A DNA stretch of 64,000 nt, from positions 3,058,501 through 3,122,500 of the forward strand of contig OZ004586.1 in assembly GCA_963924555.1 (NCBI GenBank), written 5' to 3'. The position numbers and the translations under genes were made by a program. This DNA comes from Crambe crambe (lineage: Eukaryota; Porifera; Demospongiae; Poecilosclerida; Crambeidae). Shown piece after piece: positions 12,033-24,313 of the stretch; positions within the stretch are counted from its first letter, which is position 1, and each line of letters opens with the position of its first letter. The notes under the pieces were generated by a model. That model was given only the letters and a program-made list of their open reading frames with translations, was not told where the DNA came from and did not search any database.

Positions 12033-14378
12033 CTACACCAGGAAGAGAATGTGACTGTAATTGAGCAAGATACTACACATGATTATGAAAACGAGTATGT
12101 CAAGGAGTTTTGCACATACTATGGATCCAACCAATGCACCACAAGAAGTTGGTGATGTAGGAGCTGTAACAAAGAATAAACAAATTATATACCAGTAGAT
12201 AAACAACTATCAAAGTACAGTGGATTCACGTTTCATTCGAATAAACTTTGCGTAGCTATTGCGGTTAGCGTATGTTTTTCCGTAAACAATATCAATGATG
12301 GAAACTGAAGCTAATGGTCAGTAGACATCCTCTCTTCTCACTGTAAGTGCAGCAGTGTGCTTGTGCGTTGAATTAGTCAATGAATACCATTACAGAATAT
12401 CTCTCACGGGTCACGGAAAAACTACTAGATTCGAATAGAACGTGAATCCACTGTAGCTAAATAATTATCTCACAATAATTAAGTACTACACAATTACATG
12501 CTTCAGTGACAGTACAGAATTGCTAGAACCTTTGATAAAGATATCTAGATAGCTCATCTTGGAAATGACTTTCCCGTTATATTATTACCATCACTATAAT
12601 TATACAGTACAGCTACATAAGTAACTAACTTGAATCTGCAGGAAAATTAGCAGGTTCTCCTTGACCTATTCTTGTGTAAGTGGTGACTGTAATATCAGAG
12701 ACTCTTGTTTGTGGAGTCAATGATGGGATAGTGAATGTAGTGTTCAAGTCTGAGGTGTTGACTCTGACAGTATTGTTGCCATTGACTGTGTAAGTGACTT
12801 CATAACTGATGATGACTCCATTAGGTTCTTGAGGAGGACTCCAAGTGAGTACAATAGAAGTGAACTTAGGAGTACCAGCAAGGTTAGAAACAGGACCAGG
12901 AGCTATACATCAAAGATAATAATAGCAATGAAATCAATGTTAGCTATAACTAACTATTGATATATGACTATAGCTATTATTTTCTTCTTCTGTCAGAATA
13001 CTGGTTACATTAATAAAGGGTCCAGTGCCAGCTTCATTGACTCCAGCAACTCTGAAGGTGTAGTTTGTGTAAGGAGTGAGTCCACTAGCTGTGAAGGTCC
13101 TATTCACCACCACACCCGTGATCAGAGCCCCTCCCACTTCTTGGAATTCCACTGTGTAGCTAGTGATTGGACCATTACGTTCAATGCATCCAATTTGTGT
13201 CCAGGACACACTAACACTTCTGGAAGTGATGGAGGGAGTGTTTATGTTGTTTGGGGGAGCAGTAGGTGCTGCACCAGAACAAACAATTAGCATAACTATT
13301 AGCTATAGCTCTGTGATTTCAGTGTATGGTCATACCAGCTGCCTTCGTAGTGAACTCTACAGTTGGTGTCAGAGTAGCAGTGAATCCACTTGGTAATATA
13401 ACAGTAATGGTTACACTATAAATACTGAATTCCTGTAGGTTAGAAAAATCTACTGTAGAAGTACCACTAGTCATCCTGGACCTGCTATCCTCAAGCATTG
13501 CACATAACTGCCTTGCACCAGTTATTTGCCTCAAGTCTACTCTATACTCATCCATTGGGAGACTGAATGGAGGCTGGGTCCAGGACATGGTCACAGATGT
13601 GGCAGTCAGTGATGAGAATGTGATATTTATTGGCCTGCTGAAATCTGATAGAACACTCATTAGTTACTGATTGTACATAAGTTACATTTCCTCACCTCTT
13701 ACAGTGCCCCTCACAGGTCCTACTATATACTATTGGAGTCCCATGAAGTGCAACCAGCCAATAGGTAACTGTACTAGGTGGTTGTCCTAGTTCACGACTA
13801 GATGCTGTAGATGCTGCTTTTATGCCAACACTGAAGTCGGTAGATCTTGTGTCACCTATTGTTATTAGGTATCCCCTACTAGGAGGATTGGGGGGTGGTG
13901 GTGTCCAGGAGACTCTCACTCTATTTATCATCTGTCTAACAATGAGGTTAGTAGGTGCTTGTTCTGCATGTAAGTCAACACACTCATTATAGGATTGTTA
14001 TATAACACACCCCCATTTATATAGTGTACTTTCCCCAACCCCAAAGCTAGCTAGCGCACATTATTATGCATACATGCAGTAATGAATGCTAATAAACTAT
14101 TGTCTTGAAAGAAGAGAGAAGTAACTACTGTCAAGAAAGATTAGTATTGGCAATGCAGACTACTTTATGAAAAATAAAAAGATCTTTTTATTTGGAGAAT
14201 GCTGTGTAGCTATCAGAATATGCGAGCTAGCTACGTATGTCACTATTACATATAATCTGTTAATGTAACTAGTTAGTAATCACATCTTGCTACCTACAAG
14301 TAGACCTCACTCACCTTGGCTGCACACAGACATGAGAGTGGACACAAGTCCAAGCAGAACTAACATGCCATTCAACAT
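12033..14378 (-). pseudogene. Signal-FN3x4-TM receptor, copy 1 (probably inactivated)
   Basis: Exons: signal 14315-14378 (starting MLN, ending CSQ), FN3-1 13696-13963, FN3-2 13336-13644, FN3-3 about 12990-13268, FN3-4 12630-12902, and a TM exon 12033-12163 with a short tail and TAG stop. Introns are phase 1. The TM exon reads in frame through VGSIVCAKLLDILVFIIMCS. Two lesions stand out against the paralogues. FN3-1 carries four extra bases (TATA, near 13720) that shift the frame before its donor. FN3-3 has AT where the others have the donor GT. Skipping the symmetrical FN3-1 exon would keep the frame, so a shorter product is not excluded. The ectodomain is that of the RPTP at the right end, without phosphatase. 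Confidence 0.75.
12218..12453. mobile_element. Tc1/mariner-type MITE
   Basis: Inverted ends CAGTGGATTCACGTT/AACGTGAATCCACTG (roughly 20-25 bp, imperfect further in) are flanked by TA on both sides, which is the target site of Tc1/mariner elements. There is no coding capacity. It lies in the intron between the TM exon and FN3-4 of receptor copy 1 and is absent from the matching intron of copy 2, so it inserted after the duplication. Confidence 0.8.
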
Positions 14379-14699
14379 GATTACTATAGCCTAGTTAGTA
14401 GTTACTACACCTTCATGGATGCATAAACTAGTATACTAGAAGTCCAGAAAGCATTATCTCTATTTTGACATAGCTATAACATGAAGCAGGCTTTACTACT
14501 TGTACATGGCATGCAGAGTTAAGATAATACACTAGAAAGCTTTACGTATTTTGTTCGGGAGTCATAGTAATCATAGATATTTGGGAAACATGAAGGGAAA
14601 TTTTCTAAATAGTGGGAATTCATGCTCACATTTGGTTGTTACAACTTATACATATTAGCATGATAATTAATATTCATGTGATCAGTTGATAAACATGGT
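14379..14699. other. Upstream region of FN3 receptor copy 1
   Basis: No gene is seen. The stretch is similar to 47660-47900 upstream of FN3 receptor copy 2, so it lies within the segmental duplication. No promoter element can be named with confidence. Confidence 0.5.
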
Positions 14700-15625
14700 T
14701 ATTTGACCGTTAACCTTCTAAAAGGATGATTGACACTTTTTTTGATTTTTGCCATTTTGTGAGGCTGTGACGCTGGTATAAACCCAGGCCTCTCTAGTCC
14801 AAAAGACATCATCAGACCAAAATACAGGGACTTAGTACCAGGCTGTGCTGATTGAGGATAGCTAGATGTAGCCATTGGGAGTTTCTTGTGAAGAGCACTG
14901 ATTGCTATGAAGCTGAGGAGTGTAGCTGCAGCTGGCAGAACATACATTTTCATGACTGTATACTATAGCTAGCTACTCCCTAATGAAAGAAACAGCAATC
15001 ACTAGCTCTTAATTATATAGCTACATGGAACTTTTAATTTCAATGTTATATAGCTACATATAACTCATACGTAGTTGTGAACTAGCTAAATTTCCCATTG
15101 CATGTAGTGAACTCTACAGTTGGTCAGTGAATCCACTTGGTAATAATTATAGCAGAAATGGTTACTTTATAAATGCTGAATTCAGGAAAATCAACTGTAG
15201 AAGTACCACTAGTATTCTTGGATACATAATTCGCACATGCACCAGTTATTCGTCTCAGGTCTACTCTGGGTCCAGGATAGAGTCACAGATGTGGCAGTCA
15301 GTGATGAGAACATTTATTGGAAGTTCAACTGTGATTGATTGTACAACTGATAATGTGCACATTTCCTCACCTCTTACAGTGCCACTCACAGGTCCTACTA
15401 CTATTGGAGTCCCAGAAAATGCAACCATGCAGTCAGTAAGTATAGCTGTACCAGGTACCTATACTACATCAAAACTAGATACTCTGAATAGTGCTATTAA
15501 GCCGGTACTGAAGTCTGTAGGTCTTGTCCCTCACTGTGGTGGTGTCCAGGAGACTCTCACTCTATTTATTTATCCCAATCTAACTATGAGGTCAGTAGGA
15601 GCTTGCTCTGTATGTAAGTTAACAC
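14700..15625 (-). pseudogene. Third, collapsed copy of GPCR exon 1 plus FN3 exons
   Basis: 14800-14953 repeats the GABA-B-like receptor's first exon (MKMYVLPAAATLLSF, then SYPQSAQPGTKSLYFGLMMS). It loses similarity after the MMSFG motif and has no following GPCR exons. Right behind it, about 15105-15310 matches FN3-2 and about 15370-15610 matches FN3-1 of the receptor family. Both carry deletions and frame changes. The order GPCR exon 1, FN3-2, FN3-1 is that of the duplicated blocks with the middle deleted. No signal exon is found behind it. Confidence 0.75.
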
Positions 15626-15639
15626 ACCTATCATACTAG

Positions 15640-16190
15640 GAATGTTAGCTAACATACACATTTATCCCCAAAATTCCATGAGCTGATGTTAGCTAAATGA
15701 TACAATAAATGCTTCTATTGATTAGCTGCTTACCTCTCAAAGAAATCATGGAGTGTACCTCCGGACTCTTACTTTATAAGCATGCATTTCATATTTTTAT
15801 TAAGGCTGATAAAAATATGATTACTCTGGTTCAAACTGAACAGTTACACCTTGAGCATAGCAAAGTCCCTGTGGCAATACCTTAACCACTCTTCCTCCAT
15901 TCTTTAGTTACTGTCCTAGCAGTTTGTCTACATATAATGACAGTCAGATAATGGCAGGTTAACTTCAAATGGACCACATACACTACGATGTACATATAGC
16001 TATCATAGCATGAAATTTTCATGATTGGTTTTAAAGAGTGTTTTTTCTGTATTATTTTTTTCAAAAGCATGAAAATTTCATGCTAAGCAGCATTTCACGG
16101 TAGCTAAGTAATGGTTCTATATAGTGTTCACTCATCTGATTACTAATAAGTGACAGTTACCATGATTAGCTACAAGGACAAAACTTTCTC
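15640..16190. other. Intergenic DNA with a hairpin
   Basis: No gene is seen. An inverted repeat, AGCATGAAATTTTCATG against CATGAAAATTTCATGCT, lies at about 16006-16085 and could form a hairpin just downstream of the next gene's stop. Whether it acts in 3'-end formation is unknown. Confidence 0.4.
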
Positions 16191-19100
16191 TTACTTCTTA
16201 ATAAGCTTAGGTGCCAGCAATATTGCAATTATAGTTGTTATGACAACCATAACGATAAGGAGTATTACTCCTACTATGATTCCAACTAGTGAATTCCCAG
16301 CAGGTGGTGATGTTGATATTGTTGATGTGGAAGCTATATTAAGAACATTATTTGCACTAAAAATGAAGTAGTTTTAATAACATACGTACCTTCAGTTGAC
16401 ACAGCCACAATCATTACAGTCATTGATCTCCGTCCAGTAAATGTCTGTCCATCAACTTCAGCAATAACCACCACATAAAATGAGTGCTCCACATTACTTG
16501 TCAGATTATCAATGACAATAGAGTTGCTAGAACTATTGACGAAGGCAACCGTATTTCCAGGTTGATTATAGTAGACTCGGTAGCTTATGGTGGGCTCTGA
16601 AGTGTCAATACTTTCCCATGAAACATTAACTGAAGTATTAGACAACATCTCCACCATGACATTCATCACTACAGCTGCAAGTGGCAGCAATGTATTTATA
16701 ATAATAGAGGGCAAGCATGCAAGGGCAATGACTCACGTAACTCGAGTGTAGTCTGATCAGGCAAATTAGCAGGTTCTCCTTGAACTATTCTTGTGTAAGC
16801 AGTGACTGTAATAGAAGAGACTCTTGTTCGTGGAGTCAATGATGGGATAGTGAATGTAGTGCTCAAGTCTGAGGTGTTGACTCTGACAGTATTGTTGCGA
16901 TTGACTGTGTAAGTGACTTCATAACTGATGATGACTCCATTAGGTTCTTGAGGAGGACTCCAAGTGAGTACAATGAAAGTGAAGTTAGGAGTACCAGTGA
17001 GATTAGACACAGGACCAGGAGCTATACATAAAAGTGCACAGATGATCAATAACATAGAGTTTCTAGAACCACTTAAAAATCCATCTATCTAAGTGTTGGC
17101 TATGAAGTCTCATGGCAGACAACATCTCCACAACACGTGGCATCAATGATTGAAATAATGAGGCACACAGGGGCATGCAATGACTCACATAACTCAAGTG
17201 TAGTCTGATCAGGCAAGTTAGCAGGTTCTCCGCGACCAATTCTTGTATAAGTAGCGACTGTGATACCAGAGACTCTTGTTTGTGGAGTCAATGATGGGAT
17301 AGTGAATGTAGTGCTCAAGTCTGAGGTGTTGACTCTGACAGTATTGTTGCCATTGACTGTGTAAGTGACTTCATAACTGATGATGACTCCATTAGGTTCT
17401 TGAGGAGGACTCCAAGTGAGCACAATGAAAGTGAAGTTAGGAGTACCAGTGAGGTTAGACACAGGACCAGGAGCTACACATAAAAGAATATGGACACAGA
17501 TAATCGATAACATACAATTTCTGGAACCACTGAAAAATCCATCTATCTAAGTGTTGGCTATGAAGTCTCATTGTAGACAACATCTCCACCACATGTTGCA
17601 TCAATGATTGAAATAATGAGGCACACAGGGGCATGCAATGACTCACGTAACTCAAGTGTAGTCTGATCAGGCAAGTTAGCAGGTTCTCCGCGACCAATTC
17701 TTGTATAAGTAGCGACTGTGATACCAGAGACTCTTGTTTGTGGAGTCAATGATGGGATAGTGAATGTAGTGCTCAAGTCTGAGGTGTTGACTCTGACAGT
17801 ATTGTTGCCATTGACTGTGTAAGTGACTTCATAACTGATGATGACTCCATTAGGTTCTTGAGGAGGACTCCAAGTGAGCACAATGAAAGTGAAGTTAGGA
17901 GTACCAGTGAGGTTAGACACAGGACCAGGAGCTGCACATATGTAGGCACATAACAGAGTTTCTAGAACCACTAAAAAATCCATCTATCTAAGCGTTGGCT
18001 ATACTCCACCATGACATTTATCAATACAGCTACAGGTGGCATCAATGAATTAGAGTCCATTAAAAAATGAGGCAAGGCAGGGGAAATAACTCACGTAACT
18101 CAAGTGTAGTCTGATCAGGCAGATTAGCAGGTTCTCCTCGACCTATTCTTGTGTAAGCAGTGACTGTAATAGCAGAAACTCTTGTTCGTGGAGTCAATGA
18201 TGGGATAGTGAATGTAGTGCTCAAGTCTGAGGTGTTGACTCTGACAGTATCGTTGCCATTGACTGTGTAAGTGACTTCATAACTGATGATGACTCCATTA
18301 GGTTCTTGAGGAGGACTCCAAGTGAGTACAATGAAAGTGAAGTTCAGAGTACCAGTGAGATTAGACACAGGACCAGGAGCTATATATAAAAGTGCACAGA
18401 TAATCAATGACATAGAGTTTCTAGAACCACTTAAAAATCAATCTATCTAAGTGTTAGCTATGAAGTCTCATGGCAGACAACATCTCCACCACACGTGGCA
18501 TCAATGATTGAAATAATGAGGCACACAGGGGCATGCAATGACTCACGTAACTCAAGTGTAGTCTGCTCAGGCAAGTTAGCAGGTTCTCCGCGACCAATTC
18601 TTGTATAAGTAACGACTGTGATTCCAGAGACTCTTGTTTGTGGAGTCAATGATGGGATAGTGAATGTAGTGCTCAAGTCTGAGGTGTTGACTCTGACAGT
18701 ATTGTTACTATTGACTGTGTAAGTGACTTCATAACTGATGATGACTCCATTAGGTTCTTGAGGAGGACTCCAAGTGAGTACAATGAAAGTGAAGTTCAGA
18801 GTACCAGTGAGATTAGACACAGGACCAGGAGCTATATATAAAAGTGCACAGATAATCAATGACATAGAGTTTCTAGAACCACTTAAAAATCAATCTATCT
18901 AAGTGTTGGCTATGAAGTCTCATGGCAGACAACATCTCCACCACACGTGGCATTTGAAATAATGAGGCACACAGGGGCATGCAATGACTCACGTAACTCA
19001 AGTGTAGTCTGCTCAGGCAAGTTAGCAGGTTCTCCGCGACCAATTCTTGTATAAGTAACGACTGTGATTCCAGAGACTCTTGTTTGTGGAGTCAATGATG

Positions 19101-22100
19101 GGATAGTGAATGTAGTGCTCAAGTCTGAGGTGTTGACTCTGACAGTATTGTTGCCATTGACTGTGTAAGTGACTTCATAACTGATGATGACTCCATTAGG
19201 TTCTTGAGGTGGACTCCAAGTGAGCACCATGAAAGTAAAGTTAGGAGTACCAGTGAGGTTAGACACAGGACCAGGAGCTGCACATATGTAGGCACATAAC
19301 AGAGTTTCTAGAACCACTAAAAAATCCATCTATCTAAGCGTTGGCTATACTCCACCATGACATTTATCAATACAGCTACAGGTGGCATCAATGAATTAGA
19401 GTCCATTAAAAAATGAGGCAAGGCAGGGGAAATAACTCACGTAACTCAAGTGTAGTCTGATCAGGCAGATTAGCAGGTTCTCCTCGACCTATTCTTGTGT
19501 AAGCAGTGACTGTAATAGCAGAAACTCTTGTTCGTGGAGTCAATGATGGGATAGTGAATGTAGTGCTCAAGTCTGAGGTGTTGACTCTGACAGTATTGTT
19601 GCCATTGACTGTGTAAGTGACTTCATAACTGATGATGACTCCATTAGGTTCTTGAGGAGGACTCCAAGTGAGTACAATGAAAGTGAAGTTCAGAGTACCA
19701 GTGAGATTAGACACAGGACCAGGAGCTATACATAAAAGTGCACAGATAATCGAGTTTCTAGAACCACTTAAAAATCAATCTATCTAAGTGTTGGCTATGA
19801 AGTCTCATGGCAGACAACATCTCCACCACACGTGGCATCAATGATTGAAATAATGAGGCACACAGGGGCATGCAATGACTCACGTAACTCAAGTGTAGTC
19901 TGATCAGGTAAGTTAGCAGGTTCTCCGCGACCAATTCTTGTATAAGTAGCGACTGTGATACCAGAGACTCTTGTTTGTGGAGTCAATGATGGGATAGTGA
20001 ATGTAGTGCTCAAGTCTGAGGTGTTGACTCTGACAGTATTGTTGCCATTGACTGTGTAAGTGACTTCATAACTGATGATGACTCCATTAGGTTCTTGAGG
20101 TGGACTCCAAGTGAGCACAATGAAAGTAAAGTTAGGAGTACCAGTGAGGTTAGACACAGGACCAGGAGCTGCACATATGTAGGCACATAACAGAGTTTCT
20201 AGAACCACTAAAAAATCCATCTATCTAAGCATTGGCTATACTCCACCATGACATTTATCAATACAGCTAGAGGTGGCATCAATGAATTAGAGTCCATTAA
20301 AAAATTAGGCAAGGCAGGGGAAATAACTCACGTAACTCAAATGTAGTCTGATCAGGCAGATTAGCAGGTTCTCCTCGACCTATTCTTGTGTAAGCAGTGA
20401 CTGTAATAGCAGAAACTCTTGTTCGTGGAGTCAATGATGGGATAGTGAATGTAGTGCTCAAGTCTGAGGTGTTGACTCTGACAGTATCGTTGCCATTGAC
20501 TGTGTAAGTGACTTCATAACTGATGATGACTCCATTAGGTTCTTGAGGAGGACTCCAAGTGAGTACAATGAAAGTGAAGTTAGGAGTAACAGTGAGATTA
20601 GACACAGGACCAGGAGCTATACATAAAAGTGCACAGATGATCAATAACATAGAGTTTCTAGAACCACTTAAAAATCCATCTATCTAAGTGTTGGCTATGA
20701 AGTCTCATGGCAGACAACATCTCCACCACACGTGGCATCAATGATTGAAATAATGAGGCACACAGGGGCATGCAATGACTCACGTAACTCAAGTGTAGTC
20801 TGATCAGGCAAGTTAGCAGGTTCTCCGCGACCAATTCTTGTATAAGTAGCAACTGTGATACCAGAGACTCTTGTTTGTGGAGTCAATGATGGGATAGTGA
20901 ATGTAGTGCTCAAGTCTGAGGTGTTGACTCTGACAGTATTGTTGCCATTGACTGTGTAAGTGACTTCATAACTGATGATGACTCCATTAGGTTCTTGAGG
21001 TGGACTCCATGTGAGTACAATGGAAGTGAACTTAGGAGTAACAGTGAGGTTAGACACAGGACCAGGAGCTACACATTAAAACTACAGTAGAATGAATATC
21101 ACAATAATAGCTAGCTTGCTAGAATTACATTCTTCCTCTGTAATTATTTCAGTTACACTAGAAAAGGGTCCAGTGCCAGCATCATTGACTCCAGCAACTC
21201 TGAAGGTATAGTTTGTGTAAGGAGTGAGTCCATTAGCTGTGAAGATCCTGTTCACCACCACGCTAGAGATCAGAGCCCCTCCCACTTTTTGGAATTCCAC
21301 TGTGTAGTTAGTAATTGGACCATTGCATTCAGTGCATCTGATTTGTGTCCAAGACACACTAACAGTTGTAGAGGTGGTGGAGGAAGTATTGATGAGTGGG
21401 GAAGCAGTAGGTGCTGCAGCAGAGCAAGCCATTAGCATAATTATTAACTCTGTAATTTCAGTGTATGGTCATACCAGCTGCCTTTGTAGTGAACTCTACA
21501 GTTGGTGTCAGATTAGCAGTGAATCCACTTGGTAATGTAACAGTAATGGTTACATTGTAAATACTGAATACTTGTAGGTTTGTAAACTCCACTGTGGAAA
21601 TGCTAGTGGTCATCTTGGATTTGTTATCCTCAACCATTGTACAGAACTGCCTTGCACCAGTTACTCGTCTCAGTTCTACTCTATACTCATCCATTGGGAG
21701 ACTGAATGGAGGCTGGGTCCAGGATATGGTCACAGATGTGGCAGTTAGTGATGAGAAAGTGATATTTATTGGCCTTCTGAAATCTGATATAACACTCATT
21801 AGTTACTGATTGTACATAATAATTTGCATTTCCTCACCTCTTACAGTGCCACTCACAGATCCTACTACTATTGGAGGCTCATTAAGTGCAACCAGCCAAT
21901 AAGTAACTCTACCAGGTTGCTGTCCTACTGGATGACTAGATGCTGTAGATGATGCTGTTATCCCAGCACTGAAGTCTGTAGGTCTTGTGTCACCTATTGT
22001 TATTAGGTATCCCCTACTAGGAGGATTGGATAGTGGTGTCCAGGAAACTCTCACTCTATTTAACCCAATCTGTCCAACCATGAGGTTAGTAGGAGCTTGT

Positions 22101-22101
22101 T
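16191..22101 (-). CDS. Large FN3-repeat single-pass receptor (14 FN3 exons plus TM)
   Basis: Reading order on the minus strand: FN3-1 21838-22101, FN3-2 21475-21783, FN3-3 21129-21413, ten near-identical 285-bp FN3 exons from 21068 down to 16737, a membrane-proximal FN3 at 16390-16674, and a TM exon at 16191-16333. The TM exon ends in a hydrophobic segment starting VGIIVGVILLIV, followed by PKLIKK and a TAA stop. All introns in the array are phase 1, so any number of units keeps the frame. The repeated unit starts APGPVSNLTGTP and has several N-glycosylation sequons (NLT, NFT, NNT, NTS). The last intron is only about 56 bp. It is probably an adhesion or ligand-binding receptor with almost no cytoplasmic tail. 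No signal exon was found within 2 kb upstream; the Ig exons at 24.3-24.9 and 29.6-29.9 kb might belong to its 5' end. Confidence 0.85.
16737..21068 (-). repeat. Tandem array of ten FN3 exon units (about 450 bp each)
   Basis: Exons: 16737-17021, 17189-17473, 17647-17931, 18095-18379, 18547-18831, 18993-19277, 19441-19725, 19884-20168, 20332-20616 and 20784-21068, each 285 bp. The intron to the left of a unit is one of two types. Type b (GGCATCAATGATTGAAATAA) precedes units 2, 3, 5, 6, 8 and 10. Type a (GAATTAGAGTCCATTAAAAA) precedes units 4, 7 and 9. The pattern b-b-a, b-b-a, b-a, b gives a higher-order period of about 1.35 kb. Both intron types keep a decayed piece of the membrane-proximal FN3 exon's start (CATCTCCACCA...), so the amplified unit once reached into that exon. 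Confidence 0.9.
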
Positions 22102-24313
22102 CTGTATTTAAGTTAACAAACCAATTATACATACATGTACGTATCGTACTCATTAATGTATAGCTCGTAGCTACCCCAAGTTTCATGAACCATCGGATAG
22201 CTGTAATAGCTATGACTATGGCACAATGTGTGTCTGTACCAGCCACTGAGCATGCATGTGCACATATCTAGTGATATTGCAGAGCAGCTAGTTCTGCATA
22301 CATCCAATAGGATTATGCAACTGATATGTATGTTGCATAACCCCTTCCCTAGCATACGTGGAGTGTGTTAGCAATGGTGCATGATGACTTTTACCAAACA
22401 CCTCCATTCGATTCCCTATAATCTCTGGCATATATCCAATTACATCACTCAATTGCTTTTAGTTAGAGGGCAAATAGGGCCCACCTCAAATGATACAAGT
22501 AAGGGAAAAAATATTTATTCTAAATAACAAAGAAAAGTAGGGATGGCTGTGTGCAGTTTAAAAAAATTCAACAACAAGAGAGTGAACTTCAGTCAAGTAG
22601 CTAGCCCCTTAACCATCACCAATATTACTATGAGCTAACTATCTATTCCTACTTCACTCCCATGACAGGCCAAGATGAGATATAAAGAGAATGAAGTAGG
22701 AATAGTTAGCTCATAGTAATATTGGTGATGGGTAAGGGGTTACCTGGCTGAAGTTCACTCTATTGTTGCTGAACTTTTTTGAACCGCACACAGCCATCCC
22801 TGTGAACCCCACTAGCTACAACCATAGTGAACATCACCATTCATCACTAGTAATGTTCACAGATATCACCAGTCAGTTTTTACAGTGCGCTATCGTAGAC
22901 TGATTCAGTTCCTTCCTATTCTTTTTCTCTTCCCTGATTTCTGTAGTCCTAGTTCTCTGTAATTGCAGCGAGCGAGCTGACTCTCAGGTCATGACTCATT
23001 GAAATTTTATATATATATCTAGGTCTACACTCCAAAATGCCCCAGGCGTGCGTACCTACATACATACGTAAGTGTCCGTGCAATAGTAGTGCCCTGAGCG
23101 TGCATTCTTTTGTCCTGGGTATCAATAAAGCATCATTTTGTACTACCCATTATGCCATGCTCCAATTACTTGATTGATTTCTACATGCTTTGTGTATAGC
23201 ATGGTGGATAGTAGGCTTATCTAAGTGCACTAGACATATCTAAGTGCTTTTGTGGTAATTAGTACTTGCCTGCAACAACAGCAAAGCATAAATGAACTAT
23301 CAGCTCATCATTTCTACAGCCTTTTGGGCATCAAGCACAAGGCTTATCTAAGCAGCTTGTAGGCACTAGGCTTATCTAAGTGCTTTGAGGTAAGCTGCCT
23401 GCCACTTACATATAAACTCACATCAAATCAGAAGGATTTTTTGTTTGGGGGGGAAGAACTGCTTGGAATCCTTGACCATAGGTACTGCATGTTATTAATT
23501 TATTCTGTACTACTTTTAATGGCAGCTAAGAATAATTTGATGAAGAAACTGAATTCAGAACATTTAGTTATCACTCAGTATTGGAAGGAGAAAAAAAAAC
23601 TCTAAAACTAATGATATAACATGTATGGCTGCTAATTGTAATTAGCTAAGTATTTTTCATGAATTACTTTTGGGGGGGGGGGGGGGGGGGGGAAGATGTT
23701 GGATGAAACCCTGCAAATTCTTCTATTAGGAGTTGAAAGCACAAATGAATAGCTATCAGCACAAAAGCCTATAGGAATACTCGCTCGCTCGCTGTGACTC
23801 AAATGTTGTACATTACCCTAGTAATTAACATGACAACAATAGAGCTGACTTGACTAGGAGTGGTACTTCCTTTCTCTGTAAGGCTTAGAGTTTCTGCTTA
23901 CTGATTACACATCCGTGCTTGTAAAAAAATAATCAGCTGCATTGGCACATGACCATGGCACATGACCATGGCACACGTAGCGATAGCATGTGTTATAAAG
24001 CATATTTTTCTGTGTAGGAAGCAGTTGAGAAACTATTTATAAATTTATATTGCATTTTTGGTCAACATGTGACCCATACTTCTGTGCTTACATTTTTCTG
24101 TATAGGAAACACTTGAGAAACCTTGTGTTTCAAAAACTTATGGGTTGACCCCAAAATTGTGATAAAATGACTGAATTAATAAAAAATTTCACAGAGACAG
24201 CTAAGTATTCCACTGATATCCCCCCCCCCCCCCCCCCCCCCCCCGATCTTTATCTATTGAAATGGCAGCATGTGTCACAAGACTAATGATTTATGTTGGG
24301 TTGTGGGACTTAC
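22102..24313. other. Noncoding stretch upstream of the FN3 array gene
   Basis: No exon is recognised. It contains one inverted-repeat element (22539-22801), a G run and a C run, and repeated words such as CTTATCTAAGTGC near 23215-23390. The signal-exon pattern seen in the sister genes is not present here. Confidence 0.5.
22539..22801. mobile_element. Long-inverted-repeat MITE, family 1
   Basis: The two halves are inverted copies over about 110 bp each. They begin AGGGATGGCTGTGTGC and end GCACACAGCCATCCCT (one mismatch) around a short centre (TTCACTCCCATGACAGGCC). It has no coding capacity. A related copy starts at about 63794 and runs off the window, and a fragment lies at about 58085-58165. 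I could not define a clear target duplication. Confidence 0.75.

Noticed and set aside
17558-17983. Start codon and hydrophobic leader just before each FN3 unit (MDFLVVLETLLC-type)
   Set aside because: These are read-through of the short introns between array exons. They look like signal peptides only because the intron is AT-rich, and the acceptor AG before CTCC marks the true exon start.
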